Positions 7,809 through 16,684 of a DNA stretch of 64,000 bases are shown one piece after another. Both the position numbers and the translations under genes were made by a program. Source of the stretch: Patiriisocius sp047731265. Its GTDB lineage: Bacteria; Bacteroidota; Bacteroidia; Flavobacteriales; Flavobacteriaceae. The notes under the pieces are model-generated. The model was not told the origin of the DNA. It saw nothing but the letters and a program-made list of their open reading frames with translations, and ran no database searches. The stretch lies in contig NZ_CP159835.1 in NCBI RefSeq assembly GCF_047731265.1, positions 930,001-994,000 of the forward strand, given 5' to 3'. Each line of letters starts with the position of its first letter. Position 1 is the stretch's first letter.

Positions 7809-9026
7809 TTGAAACATATAATCTCCCTCCTCGCATTAGCCTTATTATTTACAACCTGTACAGATAACCTGAAAGAAGATGATCTGCCTATTGACGATCA
7901 AGAAGTTGAAAAAACAGTAACCGAATATGGATTTGCACTCAATGATTTTAATGTAATAAGAGATTCCATTAGAACTGGAGATACTTTTGGTGACATATTA
8001 AACGAATATGGGGTAAGCAACGCTAAAATATTCGGGGTTGCGACAAAATTCAAAGATAGTTTTGATGTTCGCAGAATGGTTGTTGGCAAACCTTATATGC
8101 TATTAAATTCTAAAGACACCTTAAATACAACCCAGGTATTTATCTACGAAAAGAACAAAGTTGATTATGCCGTGGTCGACTTTAGGGATAGCCTACAAGT
8201 TTTCTCAAATAAGAAAGACGTAAAATACGTAGAGAAAGAAGCCTCAGGAATTATTTCTAGTTCCTTGTATTTGTCTATGGAAGAGCAAAATTTGAGTCCA
8301 GCTCTCATCGATAAGTTAGCCAATATTTATGCTTGGACAGTTAACTTTTTTAAAATTCCTAAAGGGGATCGATTTAAAATAGTGTATGTTGAAAAATATA
8401 TAAATGATACGATACCTGCAGGAGTAGACAGAATAAAAGCTGCTTATTTTGAGCATAAAGGAGTTCCTCTATATGCCTTTGAATATGAGAATGATAGTCT
8501 AAAAAACGACTTCTATGATGAAAAAACTGAAAATCTACGTCGAGCGTTCTTAACTGCCCCCGTAAAATTTAGTCGTATTTCTTCGCGATACAATTTAAAA
8601 AGACGTATTAAATATTATGGGTATAAATTAAGACCTCACAAGGGAACAGATTTTGCTGCAAATATAGGAACCCCTATCGTTGCAACAGCAGATGGTACAG
8701 TGACTAAATCTGAAAGAAGAGGCGGTAATGGAAACTATGTTAAGATAAAACACAACAGCACATACGAAACACAGTATTTACATATGAAGAGCAGAAATGT
8801 GCGTGTGGGCAACTTTGTAAGACAAGGTGATGTGATTGGTTGGGTAGGAATGACTGGAAATACTGGTGGACCTCACGTTTGTTATAGATTTTGGAAGAAC
8901 GGCAAGCAAGTTGACCCTTTTAGACAAGATTTACCCGCCTCAAAACCCCTTCCTAAAAAGTATCACGAAGCGTATTTTAACTTGATTACCCCTTTAAGAG
9001 ATAAATTAGACTGCATCACTTACTAG
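7809..9026 (+). CDS. M23-family peptidoglycan DD-metallopeptidase lipoprotein
   Basis: A 405-residue M23 (LytM/lysostaphin-like) zinc endopeptidase, expected to cut peptidoglycan cross-links in the periplasm. It begins with TTG, which gives MKHIISLLALALLFTTC. Cys17 follows a lipobox-like sequence, so the protein is probably lipid-anchored. A middle OapA/LysM-like region precedes the M23 domain. The first zinc motif HKGTD (His277, Asp281) is intact. The usual HxH motif is GPHVC, with His356 retained and Cys358 in place of the second histidine. Cys can bind zinc, so this may be a natural variant, but activity is not guaranteed. The gene follows the dioxygenase gene by 20 bases. Confidence 0.85.
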   Translation: MKHIISLLALALLFTTCTDNLKEDDLPIDDQEVEKTVTEYGFALNDFNVIRDSIRTGDTFGDILNEYGVSNAKIFGVATKFKDSFDVRRMVVGKPYMLLNSKDTLNTTQVFIYEKNKVDYAVVDFRDSLQVFSNKKDVKYVEKEASGIISSSLYLSMEEQNLSPALIDKLANIYAWTVNFFKIPKGDRFKIVYVEKYINDTIPAGVDRIKAAYFEHKGVPLYAFEYENDSLKNDFYDEKTENLRRAFLTAPVKFSRISSRYNLKRRIKYYGYKLRPHKGTDFAANIGTPIVATADGTVTKSERRGGNGNYVKIKHNSTYETQYLHMKSRNVRVGNFVRQGDVIGWVGMTGNTGGPHVCYRFWKNGKQVDPFRQDLPASKPLPKKYHEAYFNLITPLRDKLDCITY

Positions 9027-9175
9027 TTACAATGTGTTGATTGCCGTGTTATTAACTCAATCCTAATTTGTTTATTCCTCAGGCATTTCCTTGTACATAT
9101 TCGTAATATTAAATTTGTTGGTAATTTCTTGGCAATTTGTTAACAATTAGCATCGATAAATGTTAAAGTAAACCC

Positions 9176-9183
9176 TACTTTTG
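9176..9183 (+). promoter_or_regulatory. Candidate -7 promoter element TACTTTTG before the TonB receptor gene
   Basis: An exact match to the Bacteroidetes -7 consensus TAnnTTTG, 29 bases upstream of the ATG at 9213. It predicts a leader of roughly 25 bases. No TTG at the expected -33 distance is obvious. Confidence 0.55.
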
Positions 9184-9212
9184 CAAAAAAATCATCCATA
9201 AAAACAAAACAA

Positions 9213-11879
9213 ATGAAAAAACTTTTACTCTTATTTTTATTAATGGCCGGTCTTACTTCCTTTGCACAAGGAATCGTTACTGGTACCGTAGTGGATCCTG
9301 AGCTAGGAGGTCCACTGCCAGGCGCAAACGTTATTGTTACTGGAACAACAAATGGTGTTATTACAGACTTTGATGGTAACTTTACCGTTAATGTAAATAA
9401 CAACAAAGGAAGTGTATCTATTAGTTATGTTGGGTACGAGATGCGTCGTATGTCTTATACTATAGACAATGGCACTGCTGCCTTAGGAAGCATTGCATTA
9501 ACTGCAGGCGCGGCCTCACTAGATGAAGTAATCATTATAGGAAATGGCGTTATTAATATCGCAGAAGGAAGAAGAACTCCAATAGCAGTATCTACGATTA
9601 CTGCTGAAGAACTTACTCTTAAAGCGGCAGGTAACGTAGAGTTTACGGAATCTTTCAAGAACACTCCTTCTGTTTATGTTGCAAACCAAGGTAGTGGATT
9701 TGGTGATAGCCAAGTTTTCTTAAGAGGGTTTGACGATACGAACACAGCATTCTTATTAAATGGTCAACCAATTAACAGTCCAGAAGATGGGCGCATGTTC
9801 TGGTCTAACTGGTCTGGTATGAGTGATGTTGCAAATGCGGTACAAGTACAAAGAGGACTTGGTGCATCTAAACTTGCAATTTCTTCAGTTGGTGGTACCG
9901 TAAACATCGTATCAAAAACTACTGACAAAAAGGAAGGTGGTTTTGTGCGTTTATTAGGTGGTAACGATAGTTACTTTAAAGGAACCATTAACTACAACTC
10001 AGGAATGAGCGAAAGTGGTTGGGGATTTTCAGTATTACTAGACCACTGGCAAGCACACCGTAAATTTGCAGTGGGTACTGAAGGACAAGGACAAACCTAT
10101 ATGTTCTCAGTTGGTTATAAAGCTAGCGAGAAAAGTATTTTTAACTTCTTAATCACGGGTGCTCCACAATATCACGATCAAAACTTTGGTCAACAGCAAG
10201 AAGTATATAATACTTTTGGCGGAAAACACAACCCTAACTCAGGATTCTTAGATGGAGAGCGTTTTACTGAAAGACGCAACTACTACCACAAACCAGTAGC
10301 AAACCTTAACTGGGATTATGAACTAAGTGAGAAAACAGAACTATCTACTGTACTATACGCCTCCTGGGGTCGTGGTGGTGGAACTGGTGGCTTAGGTAGT
10401 GGAAGCAACCGTGTACGTTTTGATAGAGCTGGTGACGGTACAAGAGATGAAATTGATTTCGAAACTATTAGAGACAATAACATAAATAGAGCAGATGGAA
10501 ATGGAAATGGTAACTTTAGCGATTCTTACATTCGTCGTTCTTCCGTAAACAACCATAACTGGTATGGTCTTCTTTCTAACTTAAGCTTTGATGCTGGTGA
10601 AAACTGGGATTTAAGTGTAGGGGCTGATGCTAGATTATATAAAGGTGATCACTTTAGACAAGTAAACGATCTTTTAGGATTAAACGGTTTTACAGATAAC
10701 TTTAGAACAGATAGACCTGATGAATATACCTTTACTAATGAGTATGCTGCAGATCCTTGGTCTTCATTATTTAATTTTGCAGATGAAGAGAATCGCACAC
10801 AATTTGATTACAGTGAAAACATCAACTATATTGGTGGTTTTGGACAAGCAGAGTATGCAACGGATCATTTCTCAGCATTTTTCCAAGGAGCGCTTTCGAG
10901 TCAGTCTTATCAAAGAACAGGTCGTTTTACCGGGGTCACTATTGATGGCATTAACGGTTTAGGAGAGTCTGAAAAAATAAACAAAATTGGGTATAACCTT
11001 AAAGGGGGTTTAAGTTATACAGTAACTGACACACACACGTTCTTTGTAAATGGAGGATACTATTCACGTCAACCTTATTTAGATAATATTTTTGCTGATA
11101 TTCGCAACTCAAATGCCTTAGTGAAGCCAGATGTTGATAACGAACAGATTACTAGTTACGAAGCTGGTTATCGTTTTAATAAAGGGAAGTTACGTGTAAA
11201 TATAGATATATATCGCACTGAATGGGGTAATCGTTTTGTGTCTAATGGTGGTACGGATAATGTACCAGACCCAAGTAATCCTGGTCAAACAATGGAGAGA
11301 TTCTTCACAGATAGATTTACAGATGTAACACAAATACATCAAGGTTTAGAATTTGACTTTGAATATCGTCCAGACAATGATCGTTATAGATTAAAAGGAT
11401 ATGGATCTATAGGAAACTGGAAATATGATGGATCAACACCAGTTACTAGACAAGATGAAGATACCTTAGAATTTATTACCATACCAGGTGCAGAAGATGG
11501 AAATATCGATTTAACTGGAACTAAAGTTGGTCAAGCACCGCAAACATCCTTTGGTGTTGGTTTAGTGATTAATGCTTTTGAAGGACTGAGTATAGATGTA
11601 GATTACAATGTGTTTTCAAATCTATATGCGCAAGTAGATGCATCTGATGTAGCTGAAGCCGCACTAGTTGGAGAAAGATTTCAGTCTGACCTTATTGATT
11701 CTTATGGATTATTCGATTTAGGTCTTACTTATAAATTCAACTTTGGAGGCAACAAGCTTACCTTTAGAGGAAATGTTTTTAATGCAGGTAATGAAAGCTT
11801 TGTAACACAACAAAACAACTTTGGTGTGGGTCTTGGTAATGGTAGAACTTACAATGGAAGTATTCGTTATAACTTCTAA
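9213..11879 (+). CDS. TonB-dependent outer-membrane receptor with CarboxypepD_reg-like domain
   Basis: An 888-residue outer-membrane active transporter. Residues 1-19 are a signal peptide ending SFAQG. A CarboxypepD_reg-like beta-sandwich follows (about 20-105; VTGTVVDPELGGPLPGANV). Next is a plug domain (about 115-230) with VQVQRGLGASKLAISSVGGTVN, and then a beta-barrel ending in NGSIRYNF with the C-terminal Phe needed for BAM insertion. It is not next to a SusD gene, so it is not a classic SusC pair. The substrate is unknown. A terminator and a new promoter follow immediately, so it forms its own transcription unit. Confidence 0.9.
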   Translation: MKKLLLLFLLMAGLTSFAQGIVTGTVVDPELGGPLPGANVIVTGTTNGVITDFDGNFTVNVNNNKGSVSISYVGYEMRRMSYTIDNGTAALGSIALTAGAASLDEVIIIGNGVINIAEGRRTPIAVSTITAEELTLKAAGNVEFTESFKNTPSVYVANQGSGFGDSQVFLRGFDDTNTAFLLNGQPINSPEDGRMFWSNWSGMSDVANAVQVQRGLGASKLAISSVGGTVNIVSKTTDKKEGGFVRLLGGNDSYFKGTINYNSGMSESGWGFSVLLDHWQAHRKFAVGTEGQGQTYMFSVGYKASEKSIFNFLITGAPQYHDQNFGQQQEVYNTFGGKHNPNSGFLDGERFTERRNYYHKPVANLNWDYELSEKTELSTVLYASWGRGGGTGGLGSGSNRVRFDRAGDGTRDEIDFETIRDNNINRADGNGNGNFSDSYIRRSSVNNHNWYGLLSNLSFDAGENWDLSVGADARLYKGDHFRQVNDLLGLNGFTDNFRTDRPDEYTFTNEYAADPWSSLFNFADEENRTQFDYSENINYIGGFGQAEYATDHFSAFFQGALSSQSYQRTGRFTGVTIDGINGLGESEKINKIGYNLKGGLSYTVTDTHTFFVNGGYYSRQPYLDNIFADIRNSNALVKPDVDNEQITSYEAGYRFNKGKLRVNIDIYRTEWGNRFVSNGGTDNVPDPSNPGQTMERFFTDRFTDVTQIHQGLEFDFEYRPDNDRYRLKGYGSIGNWKYDGSTPVTRQDEDTLEFITIPGAEDGNIDLTGTKVGQAPQTSFGVGLVINAFEGLSIDVDYNVFSNLYAQVDASDVAEAALVGERFQSDLIDSYGLFDLGLTYKFNFGGNKLTFRGNVFNAGNESFVTQQNNFGVGLGNGRTYNGSIRYNF

Positions 11880-11904
11880 TAGTTAGAAAATTATAACTTT
11901 AAAA

Positions 11905-11932
11905 AGCTGCCTTCCCTAAGGCGGCTTTTTTT
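11905..11932 (+). terminator. Rho-independent terminator after the TonB receptor
   Basis: A 9-bp stem (AGCTGCCTT/AAGGCGGCT, one G-T wobble) with a 4-base loop and a run of seven T, 25 bases after the receptor stop codon. Confidence 0.85.
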
Positions 11933-11946
11933 ATGCGGTAAAATGG

Positions 11947-11954
11947 TATCTTTG
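11947..11954 (+). promoter_or_regulatory. Candidate -7 promoter element TATCTTTG
   Basis: An exact TAnnTTTG match 26 bases upstream of the ATG at 11981 and just after the preceding terminator. It is consistent with a separate transcription unit for the small membrane protein. Confidence 0.6.
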
Positions 11955-11980
11955 TAACGCATAATTTAAATTATAAACCA

Positions 11981-12421
11981 ATGTATCAAACAGTTCAATT
12001 TATACATTCTTATTGGGCATATCTTGTTGTAGTTGTTGCTGTCTTAGCTACCTTAAACGCGCTTCAAGGTCACTTTACAAAAAAAGAATATAGCTATAAA
12101 GATTTTAGACTTTCTCTTTTTACGCTTATTGTAATGCATCTTCAATTATTAATAGGGTTGATTTTATATTTTATTTCTCCCTTAGGAATTCAATCTATCA
12201 TAAACAACGGTATGAGCGCTGTTATGAAAGATTCTATGTTGCGATTATATGCCGTTGAACATATTACCGTAATGATTTTAGCGGTTGTTTTTATTACAAT
12301 TGGTTATTCAAAACACAAAAAGAAACGTACCTCTGAACCTAAGTTTAAAACTCTTTCTATTTTTTATACCATTGCTCTTACATTATTATTGAGTAGAATA
12401 CCATGGGCACAGTGGTTTTAG
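11981..12421 (+). CDS. Small four-helix membrane protein, cytochrome b-like
   Basis: A 146-residue integral membrane protein with about four hydrophobic helices, near residues 10-27, 48-66, 88-106 and 125-142. Histidines in the membrane segments (His9, His52, His87) could ligate b-type heme. Similar Bacteroidetes proteins are usually labelled cytochrome B. No catalytic motif is visible, so heme binding is inference. The gene has its own promoter-like element and ends in a terminator shared with the convergent nuclease gene. Confidence 0.65.
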   Translation: MYQTVQFIHSYWAYLVVVVAVLATLNALQGHFTKKEYSYKDFRLSLFTLIVMHLQLLIGLILYFISPLGIQSIINNGMSAVMKDSMLRLYAVEHITVMILAVVFITIGYSKHKKKRTSEPKFKTLSIFYTIALTLLLSRIPWAQWF

Positions 12422-12498
12422 AGGACATCTAATCTAAATAAGTAGTATTTAGTTATAGCTGAAGAGCCGCTTACGCTGAAAGAAAAAAGACAATAAGA

Positions 12499-12534
12499 AG
12501 CTGAAATTTCACTCGTTGAAATCTCAGCTTTTTT
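12499..12534. terminator. Bidirectional terminator between convergent genes
   Basis: An imperfect hairpin (AGCTGAAATTTCA pairing with TTGAAATCTCAGCT) followed by six T on the plus strand, with A-rich sequence on the other side. It sits between the cytochrome b-like gene and the convergent nuclease gene. Confidence 0.75.
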
Positions 12535-12563
12535 ATCCTTACAACGCTAACTGCTGCTAAATA

Positions 12564-13640
12564 TTATTTTTGTTCACTAATTTCCGATGGAGTCTTTTCT
12601 TTTATTAAGTATATATATACTGGAAAATGATCGCTGTAACCACCAGTAAAAGAGCCGTTCCCGAAACTACGATATGGGTAGCCTTTGTATTGACCTCTAG
12701 AATTTGTTAAATAAGATTTGTTATAAATACCTGCTTTGTAAAACCGATACGTCGTAAAATCTTTTTTAGTTAGCTCTGCAGAAACGATAATTTGATCAAA
12801 CAAATTCCAGCCATCACGCCACGCCAAGGTTCCTAATCCATCTTTATACATTTCCTCCATAGGATTGTATAGTTGTTTTGTATTCATCCCAACACGTTTC
12901 GCTTTTGTCTTCAATATCTTTTTTACACTAGGGCTTGTTGGATCGTCATTAAAATCTCCCATTGTTATAATCTTCGCATATGGCTCCTCTACGAAAATAG
13001 AATCTATAATGTGCTTGTTTAATTTGGCGGCACTAATTCTCTTTTGGCGACTGCGGGCTTCTCCTCCGCTTCTTGACGGCCAGTGATTTACTATTAAATG
13101 TATTTTTTCTCCATCTAACATTCCACTTACCACCAATTGATCTCTCGTAAAGATTCGTTTCGTTCTATCATTGTTATCATAGATCAACAACTCATGGGCA
13201 CGATAATTTGTTGGAATAAAAAGTCTCTTTTGATATAAAAGAGCTACATCTATACCTCTTCTATCAGGTGAGTCAAACTGGATAATCCCATAATCCTTTT
13301 TTAAAAGTGGTTCTTGATTAACTAGGTCTTCTAATACTTTTCTGTTTTCTGTTTCACAAATACCTATAACAGCCGGGGTAGTTCCCGTTACGTCACTGCC
13401 AATTTCGGCAATTACCTTCGCCATGTTCTTTAACTTTGCTTGGTAAATTTCTTCAGTCCAATGATCTTTTCCGTCCGGAGTGCGGTCATCATCAAATGTT
13501 ATAGGGTCATTTTCTGTATCAAAAAGATTTTCTACATTGTAAAATGCAATGGTATTAACCTTATACTCCTTCTTAGCTTGGGCAAAGAGCATTGTACTAG
13601 TAAATAAACAAACAAAGAGTAGTAATTTATTGAGTCTCAT
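12564..13640 (-). CDS. Secreted endonuclease/exonuclease/phosphatase family protein
   Basis: A 358-residue EEP-superfamily hydrolase (DNase I/phosphodiesterase fold, Mg2+-dependent). Residues 1-20 are a signal peptide ending FAQ. The fold motifs are AFYNVENLFDTEND near the start (metal-binding Asn and Glu), GICETEN, VNHWPSRSGGEARS (catalytic His), MGDFNDDPTS, and the C-terminal SDHFPVY. Being exported, it could act on extracellular nucleic acids or phosphodiesters. It is divergent from a TonB receptor/DUF5689 pair, which suggests a shared nutrient-uptake job. A paralog lies at 25954-26931. Confidence 0.9.
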   Translation of the reverse strand: MRLNKLLLFVCLFTSTMLFAQAKKEYKVNTIAFYNVENLFDTENDPITFDDDRTPDGKDHWTEEIYQAKLKNMAKVIAEIGSDVTGTTPAVIGICETENRKVLEDLVNQEPLLKKDYGIIQFDSPDRRGIDVALLYQKRLFIPTNYRAHELLIYDNNDRTKRIFTRDQLVVSGMLDGEKIHLIVNHWPSRSGGEARSRQKRISAAKLNKHIIDSIFVEEPYAKIITMGDFNDDPTSPSVKKILKTKAKRVGMNTKQLYNPMEEMYKDGLGTLAWRDGWNLFDQIIVSAELTKKDFTTYRFYKAGIYNKSYLTNSRGQYKGYPYRSFGNGSFTGGYSDHFPVYIYLIKEKTPSEISEQK

Positions 13641-13799
13641 CAGGGTAGAATATTATGTTTGTGTAAAATTTTATACAAATCGTGCATCAAAAATAGGTAT
13701 TTCACAATTAAAATGTAGTTTTACACGCGATAACAATAAATTAACAACCTACCATCGTTAATCGGAATATTTTGGTGGTTAAAACCTTAAATTTTTGGA

Positions 13800-16655
13800 A
13801 TGAAAAAACTCATTGTTACTTTTTTTACGATTTTTTTAGTCTCGGGCGCAATGCTAGCTCAAAACTCGATCGTAAAAGGAAGAGTAGTGGAAACAAATTC
13901 TAGCGAGGTCATTCCAAGTGTAAGTATTAGCATTCAAGCTAGTATTTTTGATGCGATGACAGATGCTAATGGCCTTTTTCTTATAGAAGGTGAGCTCCCA
14001 CAAGGCGAACAAGTTTTATTAGTTAGTAAATCTGGCTTTAAATCTATTCGTGTCCCTATTAATGTTCTAAGAGGAAGACCATTGGACCTTAATCCTATTT
14101 TGTTGGATATTGACATTTCTGCAATTGAAGCTCAAATTGGCATAATTAGTCTTAGTGACAATGAACTCGATCAAGATGGAGGTACCGCCTTTAACACCTC
14201 TGGATTGCTGCAAGCGGGAAGAGACGCCTTCTTAAATGCCGCTGCATTTGACTTTAGCGCAACGTTCTTTAGACCTCGTGGTCTTGATAATGCAAATAAT
14301 AAACTCCTTATTAATGGTCTTGAAATGAACAAGCAATTCACTGGCCGCCCGCAATGGGGAAACTGGGGTGGATTAAATGATGTACAACGCAACCGAGAGT
14401 TTAGTATGGGTCTTTCTCCTAATGATAACACCTTTGGAGATGTAGCAGGAACCAGTAACATAATTATGCGTGCTTCACAATACCGCCAAGGAGGTCGTGT
14501 ATCGTATGCATCATCTAATAGAAGTTACCGTGGTAGAATTATGGGAACCTATAATAGTGGGTTACTGCAAAATGGTTGGGCCTATTCATTTTCTATAGCA
14601 CGTCGTTTTGGAGACGAAGGATATCAAGAGGGTACCTTATACGACGCAAATTCATTTTTTGCTTCCGTAGAAAAGAAAATTAATAAAGATCATAGTCTTA
14701 ATTTTACTGCTTTTTATACTCCAAACCGCAGAGGACGTTCTACTGCTATAACTCAAGAACAAAGAGATTTAAAAGGTATTAAATACAATCCAAACTGGGG
14801 AGAGCAAGATGGTGAAATTCGCAACAGCCGAATTCGGGAGATCGAAGAGCCAATTTTCATGTTAAATCACTACTGGAATATTGGTGAAAAAACCACCCTT
14901 AATACAAACCTTGGATATCAAAGTGGTACTATAAAAAACAGCCGCATAGACAATAACGGCACACAACTTTTAAGCACAATCGATGGACAAAACTTCTATG
15001 CTGGTGGTGCACGTAACCCAGCAGGCAACTACTACCAAAGACTTCCTAGTTACTTTTTAAGGTTTGAAAACCCAACAGCTTATAATTACCAACAAGCTTA
15101 CCAAGCAAGAGAGCAATTTATTAACGATGGTCAAATTCCTTGGAACTCATTATATGATGCAAATATAGATGCCTTAGGGAATCCATCTTATTCGACTTAT
15201 GTCATACAGGATGACGTGAATAAGGACAATCAATTTCAAATAAATTCTATTTTATTCTCTGAACTTACAGATAACATAACCTTGAATGCAAATTTAGCAT
15301 ACCGAAGTTTAAAAAGTGAAAACTATGCCGAAGTTCGTGACCTTTTAGGGGGTAATGGTTATTTAGATATTGACAACTTTTCTCAAGATGCTTCTCAAGA
15401 TGGATCTGCAGAAGTTGCAGAAGGCACCTTAGCCCAAAGTGATGTTAGAAATCCTAATCGTTTTGTAACTGTAGGGGATCGTTACAAATATAATTTTGAC
15501 TTAGACGTCAATGTGTTTTCTGGTTTTGCACAGGCACAATTTAAATACAATGCAGTAGATTTTTATTTAGCAGCAAACGCAGGTACTACAAGTTATCAGC
15601 GTACTGGACTGTATGAAAATGGAAATTTTCAAGGAGGGAATAGGTCTTTTGGCGAGAGCGAACAGCTAAATTTTAGCACTTTTGGTGTAAAAGGTGGTGC
15701 AACGTATAAAGTAACAGGCAGACACCTTATAGATTTGAATGCAGGATTCCTAACAAGAGCTCCAAGTATTAGAAACTCGTTTAGTAATTCGCGTCAAAAT
15801 AATGATGTTGTCGTAGGATTAGAGACTGAAAAAACACAGAATGTAGATTTGAGTTATATTTATCGTTCCCCAATAGTAAAAGCAAGATTAACTGGTTTTT
15901 ACAATACTATACAAGATCAAACAGATATTAATTTCTTCTTTACAGAATCTGTAAGAGATGCAGACGGTGACGGTCTTTTTGTTCAGGAAGTGCTTACAGG
16001 AATAGAATCACGCCGTGCAGGAGTTGAGATAGGAATTGAAGCACAAATAACCCCAACAATCAAGTTAAAAGGCGCTGCCTCCATGGCACAATATGTTTTT
16101 ACCAATAATCCTAACCAGTATTTTACTAGTGATGATTTTGCAGGTGAGAGAACATTGGGCGATGGAACAACTAAGTTAGAAAACCTCCACATTGCAGGTG
16201 GACCAGAAAACGCATACCAATTAGGATTTGAATACCGCGATCCAAATTTCTGGTGGTTTGGCGTTACAGGAAACTACTTTTCAAACGCATATATAGACGT
16301 CAGTACCCTTAGAAGAAACGACAACTTTGCCAATGACACTGATGGCTTAGGTTTTAATGATTACGATCCAGAAATTGCAACGCAATTATTACAACAAGAA
16401 CAATTTGATGATTATACACTTGTCAACGTGGTGGGTGGAAAATCTTGGAAAATTAAACAATACTTTGTTGGGTTCTTTGCAACCATTAACAACGTCTTTA
16501 ACACACGTTATAGGACGGGCGGGTTTGAAGATTCTAGGATTGCAGATTATCGTGGTCTCGTAGAAGAATCAAATAGAGAAACTGCCGTTTTTGGCAACAG
16601 GTATTTCTTCGGAAACGGCACCACGTATTACCTTAATTTCTATGTAAGATTTTAA
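13800..16655 (+). CDS. TonB-dependent receptor paired with a DUF5689 lipoprotein
   Basis: A 951-residue TonB-dependent receptor. It has a signal peptide (1-20, MLAQ), a CarboxypepD_reg-like domain (about 21-105) and a divergent plug region containing PRGLDNANNKLLINGLEMNK (about 160-179). A large beta-barrel ends YYLNFYVRF with the terminal Phe. It is followed after 29 bases by the DUF5689 lipoprotein gene and transcribed divergently from the EEP nuclease gene. I infer that receptor, lipoprotein and nuclease act together at the outer membrane, possibly for nucleic-acid or phosphate scavenging. The substrate is not shown by the sequence. Confidence 0.88.
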   Translation: MKKLIVTFFTIFLVSGAMLAQNSIVKGRVVETNSSEVIPSVSISIQASIFDAMTDANGLFLIEGELPQGEQVLLVSKSGFKSIRVPINVLRGRPLDLNPILLDIDISAIEAQIGIISLSDNELDQDGGTAFNTSGLLQAGRDAFLNAAAFDFSATFFRPRGLDNANNKLLINGLEMNKQFTGRPQWGNWGGLNDVQRNREFSMGLSPNDNTFGDVAGTSNIIMRASQYRQGGRVSYASSNRSYRGRIMGTYNSGLLQNGWAYSFSIARRFGDEGYQEGTLYDANSFFASVEKKINKDHSLNFTAFYTPNRRGRSTAITQEQRDLKGIKYNPNWGEQDGEIRNSRIREIEEPIFMLNHYWNIGEKTTLNTNLGYQSGTIKNSRIDNNGTQLLSTIDGQNFYAGGARNPAGNYYQRLPSYFLRFENPTAYNYQQAYQAREQFINDGQIPWNSLYDANIDALGNPSYSTYVIQDDVNKDNQFQINSILFSELTDNITLNANLAYRSLKSENYAEVRDLLGGNGYLDIDNFSQDASQDGSAEVAEGTLAQSDVRNPNRFVTVGDRYKYNFDLDVNVFSGFAQAQFKYNAVDFYLAANAGTTSYQRTGLYENGNFQGGNRSFGESEQLNFSTFGVKGGATYKVTGRHLIDLNAGFLTRAPSIRNSFSNSRQNNDVVVGLETEKTQNVDLSYIYRSPIVKARLTGFYNTIQDQTDINFFFTESVRDADGDGLFVQEVLTGIESRRAGVEIGIEAQITPTIKLKGAASMAQYVFTNNPNQYFTSDDFAGERTLGDGTTKLENLHIAGGPENAYQLGFEYRDPNFWWFGVTGNYFSNAYIDVSTLRRNDNFANDTDGLGFNDYDPEIATQLLQQEQFDDYTLVNVVGGKSWKIKQYFVGFFATINNVFNTRYRTGGFEDSRIADYRGLVEESNRETAVFGNRYFFGNGTTYYLNFYVRF

Positions 16656-16684
16656 TTTTAAAGAATATATTAAATATAATAAAG

